NCBI RefSeq assembly: GCF_000316605.1
Contig: NC_019683.1
Location: forward strand, 1,596,036 to 1,660,035
Length of the DNA: 64,000 nt
Source: [Leptolyngbya] sp. PCC 7376
Lineage (GTDB): Bacteria; Cyanobacteriota; Cyanobacteriia; Cyanobacteriales; MRBY01
Direction of reading: 5' to 3'
The position numbers were made by a program, and so were the translations under genes. Positions 56,186 to 64,000 of this stretch are shown piece after piece. Below the pieces are notes generated by a model that was given only the letters and a program-made list of their open reading frames with translations, was not told where the DNA came from and ran no database searches. Numbering within the stretch: position 1 is the first letter of the stretch; each line of letters opens with the position of its first letter.

Positions 56186-56300
56186 CAAAACAAGTGAGCT
56201 GCACGCGATATCGTTTTTTCTTTGTCATATTGACTTCGCCCACCTCGACACGACCTTTGCTGCGTAGGGAAATCAAATCGCCATTTTCAACAATGCTCCT
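56186..56300 (-). pseudogene. Displaced copy of the 3' end of ylmH (S4 domain remnant)
   Basis: On the minus strand the bases just beyond the selO stop encode IVENGDLISLRSKGRVEVGE and then NMTKKKRYRVQLTCFA with a stop. This matches the last 37 residues of the ylmH gene at 58163-58945 at 30 of 37 positions. By hand, DNA 56197-56291 matches 58179-58273 at about 85 of 95 positions (89%). It has no start of its own and merges in another frame with the 3' end of selO. It is therefore a partial gene copy, in direct orientation to the intact gene. Confidence 0.85.
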
Positions 56301-56310
56301 AGCATCGACA

Positions 56311-58026
56311 TTAAGACGAACAACTATAGTGCGACACACCGCCAGTGTTAAAAAATGCCTTAGGTCTTAGACGATAGTATTTATCCTCTACTTCTTCTGA
56401 TTGCTCGTCATATGGATGACTCAGTACCTCTTGTAACTCTCTAACTAAGGCGTACTCACCCTGCATAGCCTGTTGATAGGCGGGGACAATCAACCACTCT
56501 CGCCATGTATATTTTGGGTTTGTTTGTTTCATCTGGGTTGATATCTCAGCCAAATCACTGTCTTTAATGGCGAGATTGCGCCAGTTATTTAGCCAAGCTT
56601 GCCATTGTTCATCGACTTGCGGTGAAGTGTCAGTATAAAAACTCTTCTTTAATGCAGAGATATCTTCTGGTATGTGGGACAACTCACGGAAGAAGATGGT
56701 GTAATCAACTTCTGACTCAGTCATTAGCTCCATTAACGTTTTGAATAGCTCTAGATTAAATTCAGTCAAGCCAAGTTTGGCAGCCCACATTTTTTGCAGT
56801 TGCGCTTGCATAGCTTTTGCAAAGCCACGGCGTACTTGATCGAAAGCTTCTAAAGATTCAGTATTTTCTTCGAGTAGCAGTCTCACAGTTTTCCAAAACA
56901 TATGGAAATTTGCTTCTGCTGCGGTTGATTGATTGAAGAATGAAAACTTTTCACCGCCACCCGTCCAAGGTTGAAACCAAGGGTCAAATTTTTCACAAAA
57001 TCCAAATGGCCCATAGTCGAGGGTGAAACCACCAGCCGCACAGTTATCACTATTGAAATTCCCTTGGCAATAACCTACCCGCACCCAATTAGCAACCAAG
57101 GTCGTAAGACGCTGACGAAATAGCTTGGCTAACTCAACTAATTGGTCTGCGAAACTAAGGTTTTGGTTAATTTCACTTTTATATTCTCGCTCAATTAAAT
57201 GAGAAACAATCATGTGTAGCTCTTCTAATGCCTTTGGATGAGAATTGCTACGCGCACGACGGGCAAATAACTCTAGCTGACCCACACGCAAAAAAGATGG
57301 TGCAACGCGGGTGGCGATCGCCACTGGATTATCGATCAAAATATCCGGCTCATAGGAGTAGGAGTCTTGGGAATACCAAGGCCGTTTAATAGTCTCAGAT
57401 TTAGAAACATACAATGTCAAAGAGCGTGATGTTGGCACACCCAAAGCATGCATATGTTCTTGTGCTAAAAACTCACGCACACTAGAGCGCAGGACTGCAC
57501 GTCCATCAGCACCACGACAATAAGGCGTTGGGCCACCACCTTTTAATTGCATTTCCCAGCGATCGCCGTTGATGATGCCTTCAAATATGGATATTGCCCG
57601 ACCATCGCCATAACCATTACCCGTGCCGAAAGGACAATTTTGGATATATTCAGTGCCGTAAATCGACAGTGCATAACCTGTTGCCCAGCCAAACGGATGC
57701 ATAGGATCGTTTGCAGCAGAGATATCGCCAGAAAATACTTGGCGAAATTTTTCATCAAACGCCAGCTCATCACTCAGTCCAAGTTCCTTAAAAAAAGTAC
57801 TGCTATGGGCTATATATTCTGGTTCTGCAATGAGGGTGGGTTTCACTGGTACAAAATGGCCAGAAAAAACCTGTCGAGCGCGGTGATCATCTCCATCCAC
57901 TGTGGCATCAGGATCAGCATTTAATGTGTCCATCAGAGAATAATCCGCCAATTGCACAAACTCGTCAAAGGTTGTTACGCGGGGTTCAGCAGATAGTTTA
58001 GATGGAGATGACATTGTTGTTAGCAC
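56311..58026 (-). CDS. selO: SelO-family protein adenylyltransferase
   Basis: SelO pseudokinases transfer AMP from ATP to protein side chains. The 571-residue protein has SelO motifs [20 protein letters not shown] and [13 protein letters not shown] in the N-terminal half, and [20 protein letters not shown] in the middle. The C-terminus reads HYSCSS, so a Cys stands at the antepenultimate position where eukaryotic SelO has selenocysteine. The start may be ATG 58026 or 58014 (MSSPSKL). It lies between ylmH and the displaced ylmH 3' end. Confidence 0.92.
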   Translation of the reverse strand: MLTTMSSPSKLSAEPRVTTFDEFVQLADYSLMDTLNADPDATVDGDDHRARQVFSGHFVPVKPTLIAEPEYIAHSSTFFKELGLSDELAFDEKFRQVFSGDISAANDPMHPFGWATGYALSIYGTEYIQNCPFGTGNGYGDGRAISIFEGIINGDRWEMQLKGGGPTPYCRGADGRAVLRSSVREFLAQEHMHALGVPTSRSLTLYVSKSETIKRPWYSQDSYSYEPDILIDNPVAIATRVAPSFLRVGQLELFARRARSNSHPKALEELHMIVSHLIEREYKSEINQNLSFADQLVELAKLFRQRLTTLVANWVRVGYCQGNFNSDNCAAGGFTLDYGPFGFCEKFDPWFQPWTGGGEKFSFFNQSTAAEANFHMFWKTVRLLLEENTESLEAFDQVRRGFAKAMQAQLQKMWAAKLGLTEFNLELFKTLMELMTESEVDYTIFFRELSHIPEDISALKKSFYTDTSPQVDEQWQAWLNNWRNLAIKDSDLAEISTQMKQTNPKYTWREWLIVPAYQQAMQGEYALVRELQEVLSHPYDEQSEEVEDKYYRLRPKAFFNTGGVSHYSCSS

Positions 58027-58162
58027 CCGTATTGTTGGGGGAAATTTATGTTTAGTGGAGAATATTGGTAGAGGCTAACATATTCGATATGAAACGACTC
58101 GACTTGTCAGTAAGTCGCGAAAAGCCTAGCTGGTAATGATTTTGAAAATAGTTTTGGGTCGT

Positions 58163-58945
58163 TTAGACAAAGCGAGTTAGCTGCACGCGATATCGTTCTT
58201 TTTTCGTCATATTGACTTCGCCGACTTCCACACGACCTTTGCCGCGCAGGGAAATCAAATCGCCATCTTTAACGTTGTAGCTAGTCTGGGTAATGGTTTT
58301 CCAGTTGACTTTGACGTTCCCTTTGCTGATTGCGTCTGCCATCTTCGAGCGAGACATTCCTAATCCAGCTGAGGCGATCGCATCCAATCTTAAAGAAGCT
58401 TCTACCGTCGTTAATTCTTTCTTTTTTGGTGGCCGAACTTTTAGCTCTTCAATGGGAATGGGTCGAGTTTTAACAGGAACAGAACGAACTTGAACTAACG
58501 AGGTTTCGAGGAAAGAAACCAGTTCGGGAATAACTAATGCCTGGGCACCGCGATCGCCTAACACTAAAATATCGCCAACTTTTTCCCGCACTAAACCTGT
58601 TCCAAGGAGTGAACCGAGAAAATCGCGGTGGGTCGCCGTATCGAATAAAAAATTACCGCTAATATCAATGGCTGCAATTTCGATGTGTTCCGCTTCAAGA
58701 GGGATTTCATTACGGGCGATCGCCAGCCTTTGACGTTCAGCTTGGGGATAGCCACCACCCTTTATGAAGCTAAACTCTGTTAGTCGTCCCAAAATTGCCG
58801 TTGCTTCATAGAGGACGGGTGGTGACAAAAAATCCGTTTGTACTATGTCCCAAGTCCGAAAAGCTTGATCCGCTTGGTCAAGAATGCGACTGAGTTCCTC
58901 GCGATTTTCTGCACCCTTCAGGAGATCATCTTTCGGTAGATTCAT
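58163..58945 (-). CDS. S4-domain RNA-binding protein, YlmH / photosystem II S4 type
   Basis: A 260-residue RNA-binding protein of the YlmH family, sometimes called photosystem II S4 domain protein in cyanobacteria. The N-terminal part has GRLTEFSFIKGGGYPQAERQ and LLGTGLVREKVGDILVLGDR. The S4 domain at about 182-240 includes ASAGLGMSRSKMADAISKGN and VKDGDLISLRGKGRVEVGEV. Bacillus YlmH acts in cell division and ribosome rescue; the cyanobacterial role is less clear. The gene is intact; a second copy of its 3' end lies at 56186-56300. The repeat protein at 58962 is 16 bp upstream. Confidence 0.88.
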   Translation of the reverse strand: MNLPKDDLLKGAENREELSRILDQADQAFRTWDIVQTDFLSPPVLYEATAILGRLTEFSFIKGGGYPQAERQRLAIARNEIPLEAEHIEIAAIDISGNFLFDTATHRDFLGSLLGTGLVREKVGDILVLGDRGAQALVIPELVSFLETSLVQVRSVPVKTRPIPIEELKVRPPKKKELTTVEASLRLDAIASAGLGMSRSKMADAISKGNVKVNWKTITQTSYNVKDGDLISLRGKGRVEVGEVNMTKKERYRVQLTRFV

Positions 58946-58961
58946 AAAATAGCTTGCAACG

Positions 58962-59819
58962 TTATTTGATAATGATGTCGATATCTACATCCACATCCGT
59001 GTCATGGTCCGAATCGTCATAGATATATTCATCGTAGGAGCGGTAACGATAGATTTCTTCGTAGGCTCGACTCGACAGTTCGACAACCGCTAGATCATAC
59101 CAAAAGCCGTCTGCTGTCTGTAATTCATTCAGCCGTTCCTGACAGTCAAAGTAACTCAACACGCCACAGGACCAAGACAACAGAGAAGTGAGGTTGGTGC
59201 GATCGCCATCAGGGAAATACCAGGAGCTTCCAAATCGCGCATTTTCACCATTGGGGTAATACCAACTCCGACCAAAGGTTGCCTTTTTGCCGTTGGGGTA
59301 ATACCAATTGCTGCCAAATTTAGCCTTGCGACCATTGGGGTAATACCAAGAATTACCGAACTTCGCATTCCGACCGTTTTGCCACTCTAGAGTCGTATTA
59401 TTTTCTTCACGATATAGCTCCGGTAAATTGCAGAGTACTTGTTGGAACCCTGCCACTTCTGATGATGCTGTGCCATAAGGATTATGGGCGATCGCCAACC
59501 GAGCCAAAACAGTTGCATCAATACAATCCTCAGAAGCAGAAGCCGGTGGAATAGAAATTAAAATTGGATCAACATAACGGCGACGCGATCCATAATCCGA
59601 ACGATTTTGCACACAATATCGATATTCGAGGGTGGCAAGCTCACGCGTACGATATTTTGTTTTGGCCCGATAATTACGCACCTGTTGGCAAGATGTCAGA
59701 CCAGGGTAGCTATATCTTTCATAAAAAGTAGCCTGTCCCTGTGCAGCTTTTGGCACGCCACCGAAAAGACTCAATACCGCCAATCCGAAAGCCCAGCCTT
59801 TTTGCCTAAACCCTTCCAT
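58962..59819 (-). CDS. Secreted protein with tandem 14-residue WYYPNG repeats
   Basis: A 285-residue protein with a Sec signal peptide (GWAFGLAVLSLFGGVPKAAQ, cleaved near GQA-TFYERY). Its middle contains about four and a half tandem 14-residue units with consensus NGxxAxFGxxWYYP (about 140-210), for example KKATFGRSWYYPNG. Downstream residues include paired cysteines (SWSCGVLSYFDCQE) and an acidic tail of Asp/Tyr residues (SYDEYIYDDSDHDTDVDV). The repeat resembles MORN or other beta-hairpin repeats, but I do not assign it to a named family. It is directly upstream of ylmH on the same strand. Confidence 0.7.
   Translation of the reverse strand: MEGFRQKGWAFGLAVLSLFGGVPKAAQGQATFYERYSYPGLTSCQQVRNYRAKTKYRTRELATLEYRYCVQNRSDYGSRRRYVDPILISIPPASASEDCIDATVLARLAIAHNPYGTASSEVAGFQQVLCNLPELYREENNTTLEWQNGRNAKFGNSWYYPNGRKAKFGSNWYYPNGKKATFGRSWYYPNGENARFGSSWYFPDGDRTNLTSLLSWSCGVLSYFDCQERLNELQTADGFWYDLAVVELSSRAYEEIYRYRSYDEYIYDDSDHDTDVDVDIDIIIK
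59200..59390 (-). repeat. Tandem 42-bp repeats in the secreted WYYPNG protein gene
   Basis: TTGGGGTAATACCAA recurs at 59251, 59293 and 59335 on the plus strand, spaced exactly 42 bp; flanking partial units extend the array on both sides. It encodes the NGxxAxFGxxWYYP repeat. Confidence 0.8.
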
Positions 59820-60030
59820 GACCTTAACCCTATGGAATACTTTAATCCCGTCTATACCAGCTACTTTAAACCAAAAAATTGCTAGTTACCCTCCAAGACG
59901 CAACCCTCAAAAAAATGTTCACCTCCCTCCAGCTTCGTCCCAGGAGCACATCAGTGCGGAAACCCCTCCGTTTACAAAGCAGAATCAAGCCCTGATAATG
60001 GATTGAGTACTTTTATCTTCTGGCAATTCT

Positions 60031-61947
60031 GTGGCTATTTTCGATTGGTTTAAGCGCAAAAAAAAGGACACACCCCAAGAGGAAACTAAACCTAAGGTCG
60101 AAGCACCAAAGGCTGAAGAAAAAGCTGCCGAAACTCCCGATACTTCTGCCGCCACGCCGGAAATCGATTATCTAGCCTTTGCTAAAGCCGCATACAAAAA
60201 TGTTCAGGAGAAAAAACAGCAGGAAGCCGCTGCTGAGAAAGCTGAACCTGTGGCCGAAGAATCCGCAGCGCAGCCAGAGCCGGAACCAGTTGTTGAAGAG
60301 ACAGTTCCGGAACCTGTTCCTGTTACAGAACCGGCGGTTATTGAGCCTGTTGCTGAAGCACCAAAAGTTGTTGAGCCTACGCCGGAACCTATACCTGAAC
60401 CCGTCGCTGAAGTCTCGGAACCAGCCATCATTGAAGCTCCGGAGCCTGTTGTAGAAGAAACTCCAGCAGAGTCAGAACCAGAACCAGCAATAATTGTTCA
60501 AGAAGAATTTATAGAACCAGAGCCAGAACCAGAGCCAGAAATTGTTCAAGAAGAAGTCGTTGAGCCAGAACCAGTACCGGAACAAGTATCGGAACCAGAG
60601 ATTGTTCAGGAAGAAATTATAGAGCCACAGCCAGAGCCGGAACCAGAGCCCGAACCCGAGGTCCAATCTCCGCCCACAGTAATTGCAACACCCCCGGTCG
60701 AGCCAGAAAATGTTGAGACTATTCCAGAACTTAAACCTAAAGCGCCGCCAGAACCTGTCAAGGTTGAGACTATTCCAGAGCTACAACCACAACCACAGCC
60801 CGTTGTAGAAGAAACGCCAGCAGAACCTGAAGTTGAAGAGACTGAACCTGAACCTGAAACTGCTGCAATGCCTGCATGGATGCAGAAGTCTGATGGTTTG
60901 GAGAAGTTAAAAGAAACAGCGATTGATACGGAGGGCATGGAGTTTGACGAAGACTTCCTTTGGTCTGCGAAAGTGCTTGCAGATCAGGGCCGCGATATTG
61001 AGGATATTACCCTCGAAGAAATCGAATGGCTGAAAAAGCTCCGCGAAGGTCTCGGTAAAACCCGTCGTAGTTTGGTCAATCAGCTGAAGTCTGTAGTGGG
61101 TCAAGGACCACTCAATGATGAAGCTGTGATGGAAATCGAGTCGCTTCTGTTACAAGCAGATGTCGGGGTTGCGGCGACGGACTATATTATTGAAACACTC
61201 CAAGAAAAATTAAAGGAAGAAGCTCTTCCACCTGAAGAGGCGATCGCCTATTTGAAGGAAATTTTGCGGAAGATCCTTGATGAACCCCTCTCAAAACTAG
61301 AAAATGCTGGCTTTGCTCCTGAGGAAGATAAGCTAAATATTTGGATGCTGACAGGTGTAAACGGTGCAGGTAAAACAACCACGATCGGTAAGTTGGCGCA
61401 CCTCGCGAATCAATCTGGCTACTCCTGTGTGATTGCAGCGGCGGATACTTTCCGGGCTGCTGCGGTTGAACAAGTCAAAGTTTGGGGCGATCGCACGAAT
61501 ACCCCAGTGATTGCCAACCCCGGCAAAAATACAGATCCCGCAGCGGTTGTATTTGATGGCATTACAGCAGCAAAATCTCGTGATGCCCAAATTCTCTTGG
61601 TGGATACTGCTGGTCGTTTGCAGAATAAGAAAAACTTGATGGATGAGCTGGCCAAAATTCGCCGCATTGTAGATAAAAAAGCACCCAATGCCAAGATTGA
61701 ATCCCTGTTGGTGCTCGATTCGACCCTTGGTCAAAATGGATTACGCCAAGCCGAAGTCTTTTCTAAATCCGCGAAACTTAGCGGCGTTGTCCTCACCAAA
61801 CTCGACGGTACAGCTCGTGGCGGTGTAGCACTGGCAGTGAGTCAGCAGCTTGGTTTACCGATTCGGTTTATTGGTGCGGGAGAAGGCATTGAAGATCTGC
61901 GCCCATTCTCCAGCTACGAATTTGTGGAAGCTCTGCTAGACGGTTAA
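60031..61947 (+). CDS. ftsY: Signal recognition particle receptor FtsY
   Basis: FtsY docks SRP-bound ribosomes at the membrane. The start is GTG 60031 (AIFDWFKRKKK, the short membrane-binding N-terminus). A long tail of about 250 residues is rich in Pro, Glu, Val and Ala, built from PEPEPE and VVEET units. The NG domain (about 300-638) has the G1 motif GVNGAGKTTTIGKLA, VDTAGRLQNK (G3) and TKLDGTARGG (G4). The acidic tail is far longer than in typical FtsY. A strong palindromic terminator follows. Confidence 0.93.
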   Translation: MAIFDWFKRKKKDTPQEETKPKVEAPKAEEKAAETPDTSAATPEIDYLAFAKAAYKNVQEKKQQEAAAEKAEPVAEESAAQPEPEPVVEETVPEPVPVTEPAVIEPVAEAPKVVEPTPEPIPEPVAEVSEPAIIEAPEPVVEETPAESEPEPAIIVQEEFIEPEPEPEPEIVQEEVVEPEPVPEQVSEPEIVQEEIIEPQPEPEPEPEPEVQSPPTVIATPPVEPENVETIPELKPKAPPEPVKVETIPELQPQPQPVVEETPAEPEVEETEPEPETAAMPAWMQKSDGLEKLKETAIDTEGMEFDEDFLWSAKVLADQGRDIEDITLEEIEWLKKLREGLGKTRRSLVNQLKSVVGQGPLNDEAVMEIESLLLQADVGVAATDYIIETLQEKLKEEALPPEEAIAYLKEILRKILDEPLSKLENAGFAPEEDKLNIWMLTGVNGAGKTTTIGKLAHLANQSGYSCVIAAADTFRAAAVEQVKVWGDRTNTPVIANPGKNTDPAAVVFDGITAAKSRDAQILLVDTAGRLQNKKNLMDELAKIRRIVDKKAPNAKIESLLVLDSTLGQNGLRQAEVFSKSAKLSGVVLTKLDGTARGGVALAVSQQLGLPIRFIGAGEGIEDLRPFSSYEFVEALLDG

Positions 61948-61956
61948 TGATTTGCT

Positions 61957-61989
61957 GTAGGGGCGTTTCGCGAAACGCCCCTACTTTTT
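61957..61989 (+). terminator. 28-bp perfect palindrome followed by T-run after ftsY
   Basis: The palindrome 61957-61984 begins GTAGGGGCGTTTCG and is its own reverse complement, followed by TTTTTAATTT. Short palindromes of this GTAGGGGCG type occur as dispersed elements in several cyanobacteria (from memory). Here it probably ends ftsY transcripts; it overlaps or abuts the end of the convergent gene. Confidence 0.75.
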
Positions 61990-63109
61990 AATTTGTTTCT
62001 AAAACCGACATTACATATTCTCCTTGGTTGGCGGATTCGCTGATGGCTAAGTCAAACACAATGCCATCGACCATCGAATTAATAGTGGTCACTTTTGGCA
62101 GCTTTCCTTGGCGATTAAAGCTCAAAATGTCATAGAGTTTTTCTCCCGCTTTGACGGCTTGGCCGAGAGGAAGGCGATCGCCGATCATTCCACCAACGGT
62201 CGCACGATAACGAGTAATATTCCCGCTAGGTAAACATTTGGTTGTCGTTGCTTCAGGAATTTCTGCTGAGAGAATACCGCGATGAGCTAAATAGTTTTTG
62301 ATACTTGCTAATCCTTTTGCCACAGAGGATGGACGCATTTTCATACCACTACCCAGTTCCAAAGTGCAGCCGTCTACTGCCAATTTAATCTTTTGTCCAG
62401 TCTCCGCAAATGCTTTTTCGAGGACAATCCAGGGCCAAATAAAAGCTTCATCAAAGGCATAGTCGCCACCCTGAGTCAGCAAAATGCTGTAGTCAAAATT
62501 AAACCAACTGGCCTGAGTTTCACGATTGGGAAAGTAGTAGACAAAATCCAGGCCGTCATTGCTGGAGCTGTGGATATCGATTACATAGTCAGCATCCAAA
62601 CAAAGACATTGGAGCTTTCCTCGAAAATATTCAGGAACCGAGACACCACAGGGATGATTTTGCTTGGCTAATTCTTTCTCAAAGGCAGCTAGAATTTGAC
62701 CTCGATAGGCTTGGATGATTTCGGCTTCGTCACTGCCTAAATGCTTGTCTACAAATTGACTTAGTTCATCTACAGTTGGCTCATATTCCCAAAAAATCCG
62801 ATTCCAATCTTCGCCACTATAGGAATGGAAACCACCTGTCGCATAGAAGTGGCCACGCTGATTTGTACCCAGAGGATTGCAAGTGGGCACTAGCCAAATC
62901 TCTCCGGCGATCGCCCCCTTATCGACATCACTCAAATATTCAATTAACTGATGAACAACAGCATTGCCCACAATCTCACAGCCATGGAGATTCGCCTGAA
63001 TATAAACTTTTGCACCGGGCTGGGCTCCCACAAATTTATAGACCTGAATGGCAAGGCGATCGCCAGAAGCAAGTTGAAATAAATCGATGGTTTCAATAGA
63101 AGGAATCAT
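61988..63109 (-). CDS. Succinylglutamate desuccinylase / aspartoacylase family zinc peptidase
   Basis: A 373-residue zinc-dependent hydrolase of the AstE/AspA (M14-like) family. Zinc ligands are in IQANLHGCEIVGNAVVHQLI (HxxE) and DYVIDIHSSSNDG (His), and the catalytic Glu may be in TLELGSGM. The C-terminal 80 residues form the usual beta domain. Substrate within the family cannot be told; arginine-catabolic genes are not near. It is convergent with ftsY and divergent from the secreted protein gene at 63294. Confidence 0.75.
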   Translation of the reverse strand: MIPSIETIDLFQLASGDRLAIQVYKFVGAQPGAKVYIQANLHGCEIVGNAVVHQLIEYLSDVDKGAIAGEIWLVPTCNPLGTNQRGHFYATGGFHSYSGEDWNRIFWEYEPTVDELSQFVDKHLGSDEAEIIQAYRGQILAAFEKELAKQNHPCGVSVPEYFRGKLQCLCLDADYVIDIHSSSNDGLDFVYYFPNRETQASWFNFDYSILLTQGGDYAFDEAFIWPWIVLEKAFAETGQKIKLAVDGCTLELGSGMKMRPSSVAKGLASIKNYLAHRGILSAEIPEATTTKCLPSGNITRYRATVGGMIGDRLPLGQAVKAGEKLYDILSFNRQGKLPKVTTINSMVDGIVFDLAISESANQGEYVMSVLETN

Positions 63110-63293
63110 GGTGAAGGTTATCTGGGCGCTGGATACAGAAAAGTCACCCTAAAGCTTATACCGAGTTACCTCTTCTTTTCTGTTGAATTATCAGATGAGT
63201 TTGATAGCCATATCGCTAGGCAAAATATCCTAAAGAAATAGGCTTTTTATTAAAGCGCTTTATAGAATCGGGAAGATTAATAGTAGTGGTGTA

Positions 63294-64000
63294 ATGAAAA
63301 CAACGTCCCTTGTCGCAGCCGGTTTTGGTAGTTTGCTCTGTAGCAGTGTGGTTAGCTTTGGGGCGATCGCCATCGTAAATGCCCAAATTCCTACGACATT
63401 CGAAGTCGGCGACACCTTTGAGTTGCATACGAAAACTCAATTGCAAGGATTGACGAATGATTATTTTGGCTATACCGAAACTGAGAGCGATCGCCGCACC
63501 TATACCGTGAGCGACATTACTGGGGATGTGATCACCTGGAAGGTCGATACAGAATTTAGTTACTCGGATAATGAAGGTGGCAACACCAGTCGAAGCGGCA
63601 ACTTTACGGTCAAAACCCATGCCAAAACCCGCGAATATTTAGAGGAGACTTTTGATGGTTTCCCAATTGATAAAGACTACAATACCTTTGATTTTGCTTG
63701 GTTCTACCTTCCCCCTGGCACCGCTCAACCGGATACATCAATACAGATTTTGGGGGATACTTTCACCATTGCTCCCGCCACAACTCTGCAAAAAGGAGGC
63801 TTCAATCAGGAAGCGATTCCCGCCTCTCAAGCGGAACCTTCCCAGCGCATAGTCAACAACACCGAATATGATGACGATGGTGAATGGACTTTAGATAGCC
63901 AAACTACTAATTATTTTTATGGGCCAACTAATGGAATATTGCTCTACGGAGATTGGGAGGCCACTGGCTATACCGATTATGGTTCCTTTCGCTGGACTTC
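63294..64000 (+). CDS. Secreted protein, truncated by the window edge
   Basis: The frame is open from ATG 63294 to the right edge. It starts MKTTSLVAAGFGSLLCSSVV, a Sec signal peptide, with a probable cut after VNAQ. The mature part is rich in beta-strand-like alternation of Thr, Tyr and Asp (TFEVGDTFELHTKTQLQGL, YTVSDITGDVITWKVDTEF). No domain is recognised. The C-terminus is missing, so length and function are unknown. Confidence 0.75.
   Translation, partial: MKTTSLVAAGFGSLLCSSVVSFGAIAIVNAQIPTTFEVGDTFELHTKTQLQGLTNDYFGYTETESDRRTYTVSDITGDVITWKVDTEFSYSDNEGGNTSRSGNFTVKTHAKTREYLEETFDGFPIDKDYNTFDFAWFYLPPGTAQPDTSIQILGDTFTIAPATTLQKGGFNQEAIPASQAEPSQRIVNNTEYDDDGEWTLDSQTTNYFYGPTNGILLYGDWEATGYTDYGSFRWT

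Noticed and set aside
60204-60938. Minus-strand Gly/Ser-rich and Phe/Trp-rich ORFs opposite ftsY
   Set aside because: These come from the complement of the PEPEPE-rich tail and have no support as genes.
1-64000. tRNA, rRNA, CRISPR array, IS element or prophage genes
   Set aside because: I scanned the intergenic regions for T-arm-like sequences, regular spaced repeats and transposase or integrase ORFs and found none. HIP1 copies are dispersed single sites, not an array.

Overview
The window is chromosomal DNA from a cyanobacterium. The evidence is the very high density of the HIP1 octamer GCGATCGC, the cyanobacterial or plastid-type genes (DUF3155, a CCB1-like cytochrome b6f assembly factor, hemJ, cyAbrB, PS-II-type S4 protein/YlmH, DUF928, an HDF-type photolyase) and moderate GC with AT-rich intergenic stretches. 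It looks like a unicellular or thin filamentous marine type related to the Picosynechococcus / Leptolyngbya PCC 7376 group; that placement is inference from gene style only. I see no rRNA, tRNA, CRISPR array, IS element or prophage.

Layout. 1-7.6 kb: the 3' part of sbcC, a Hik2-like histidine kinase, DUF3155, a CCB1-like protein, then a signalling block of NarL-type regulator, REC-GAF-PP2C phosphatase and RsbW-like kinase. 7.6-10.3 kb: queG, with tsf-rpsB convergent to it and a structured leader in front of rpsB. 10.3-12.6 kb: an AT-rich patch with a methyltransferase and a small RTX protein. 12.6-17.4 kb (minus): lipoate/octanoate ligase, mannose-1-P guanylyltransferase, a small membrane protein, and a membrane Ser/Thr kinase. 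17.7-24.7 kb: ExoD, a small membrane protein, MerR, eda, cyAbrB (minus), an Rrf2 regulator, a GFA-fold protein, trmH, an antiporter-USP fusion and an orphan 8-TM protein. 25-30 kb: rbp (cold-shock type RNA-binding protein), mgtE, a membrane WD40 protein and a CPBP protease. 30-34.5 kb (minus): CHASE2-adenylate cyclase overlapping a FecR-domain protein, hemJ, a hypothetical. 34.7-37.7 kb: an OmpA-domain protein and an M3 oligopeptidase.

38.1-51.9 kb is the main accessory region: five large same-strand genes for a DUF11/RTX exoprotein, a two-partner-secretion haemagglutinin-like exoprotein, a TPR-CHAT protease-like protein, a repeat-expanded DUF928 protein and a second CHASE2-adenylate cyclase. 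I read it as an envelope/exoprotein module with its own cAMP-type signalling input. Neither the TpsB pore nor a type I exporter for the exoproteins lies in the window.

52-64 kb is mostly housekeeping: ilvB, photolyase, a phosphoesterase, selO, ylmH, a secreted protein with 14-residue tandem repeats, ftsY with a very long acidic/proline tail, an aspartoacylase-like peptidase and the start of a secreted protein cut by the window edge. The most unexpected structure here is a displaced, in-frame copy of the 3' end of ylmH on the far side of selO, so selO is bracketed by about 95 bp direct repeats, as if it arrived by an event that regenerated the ylmH 3' end.
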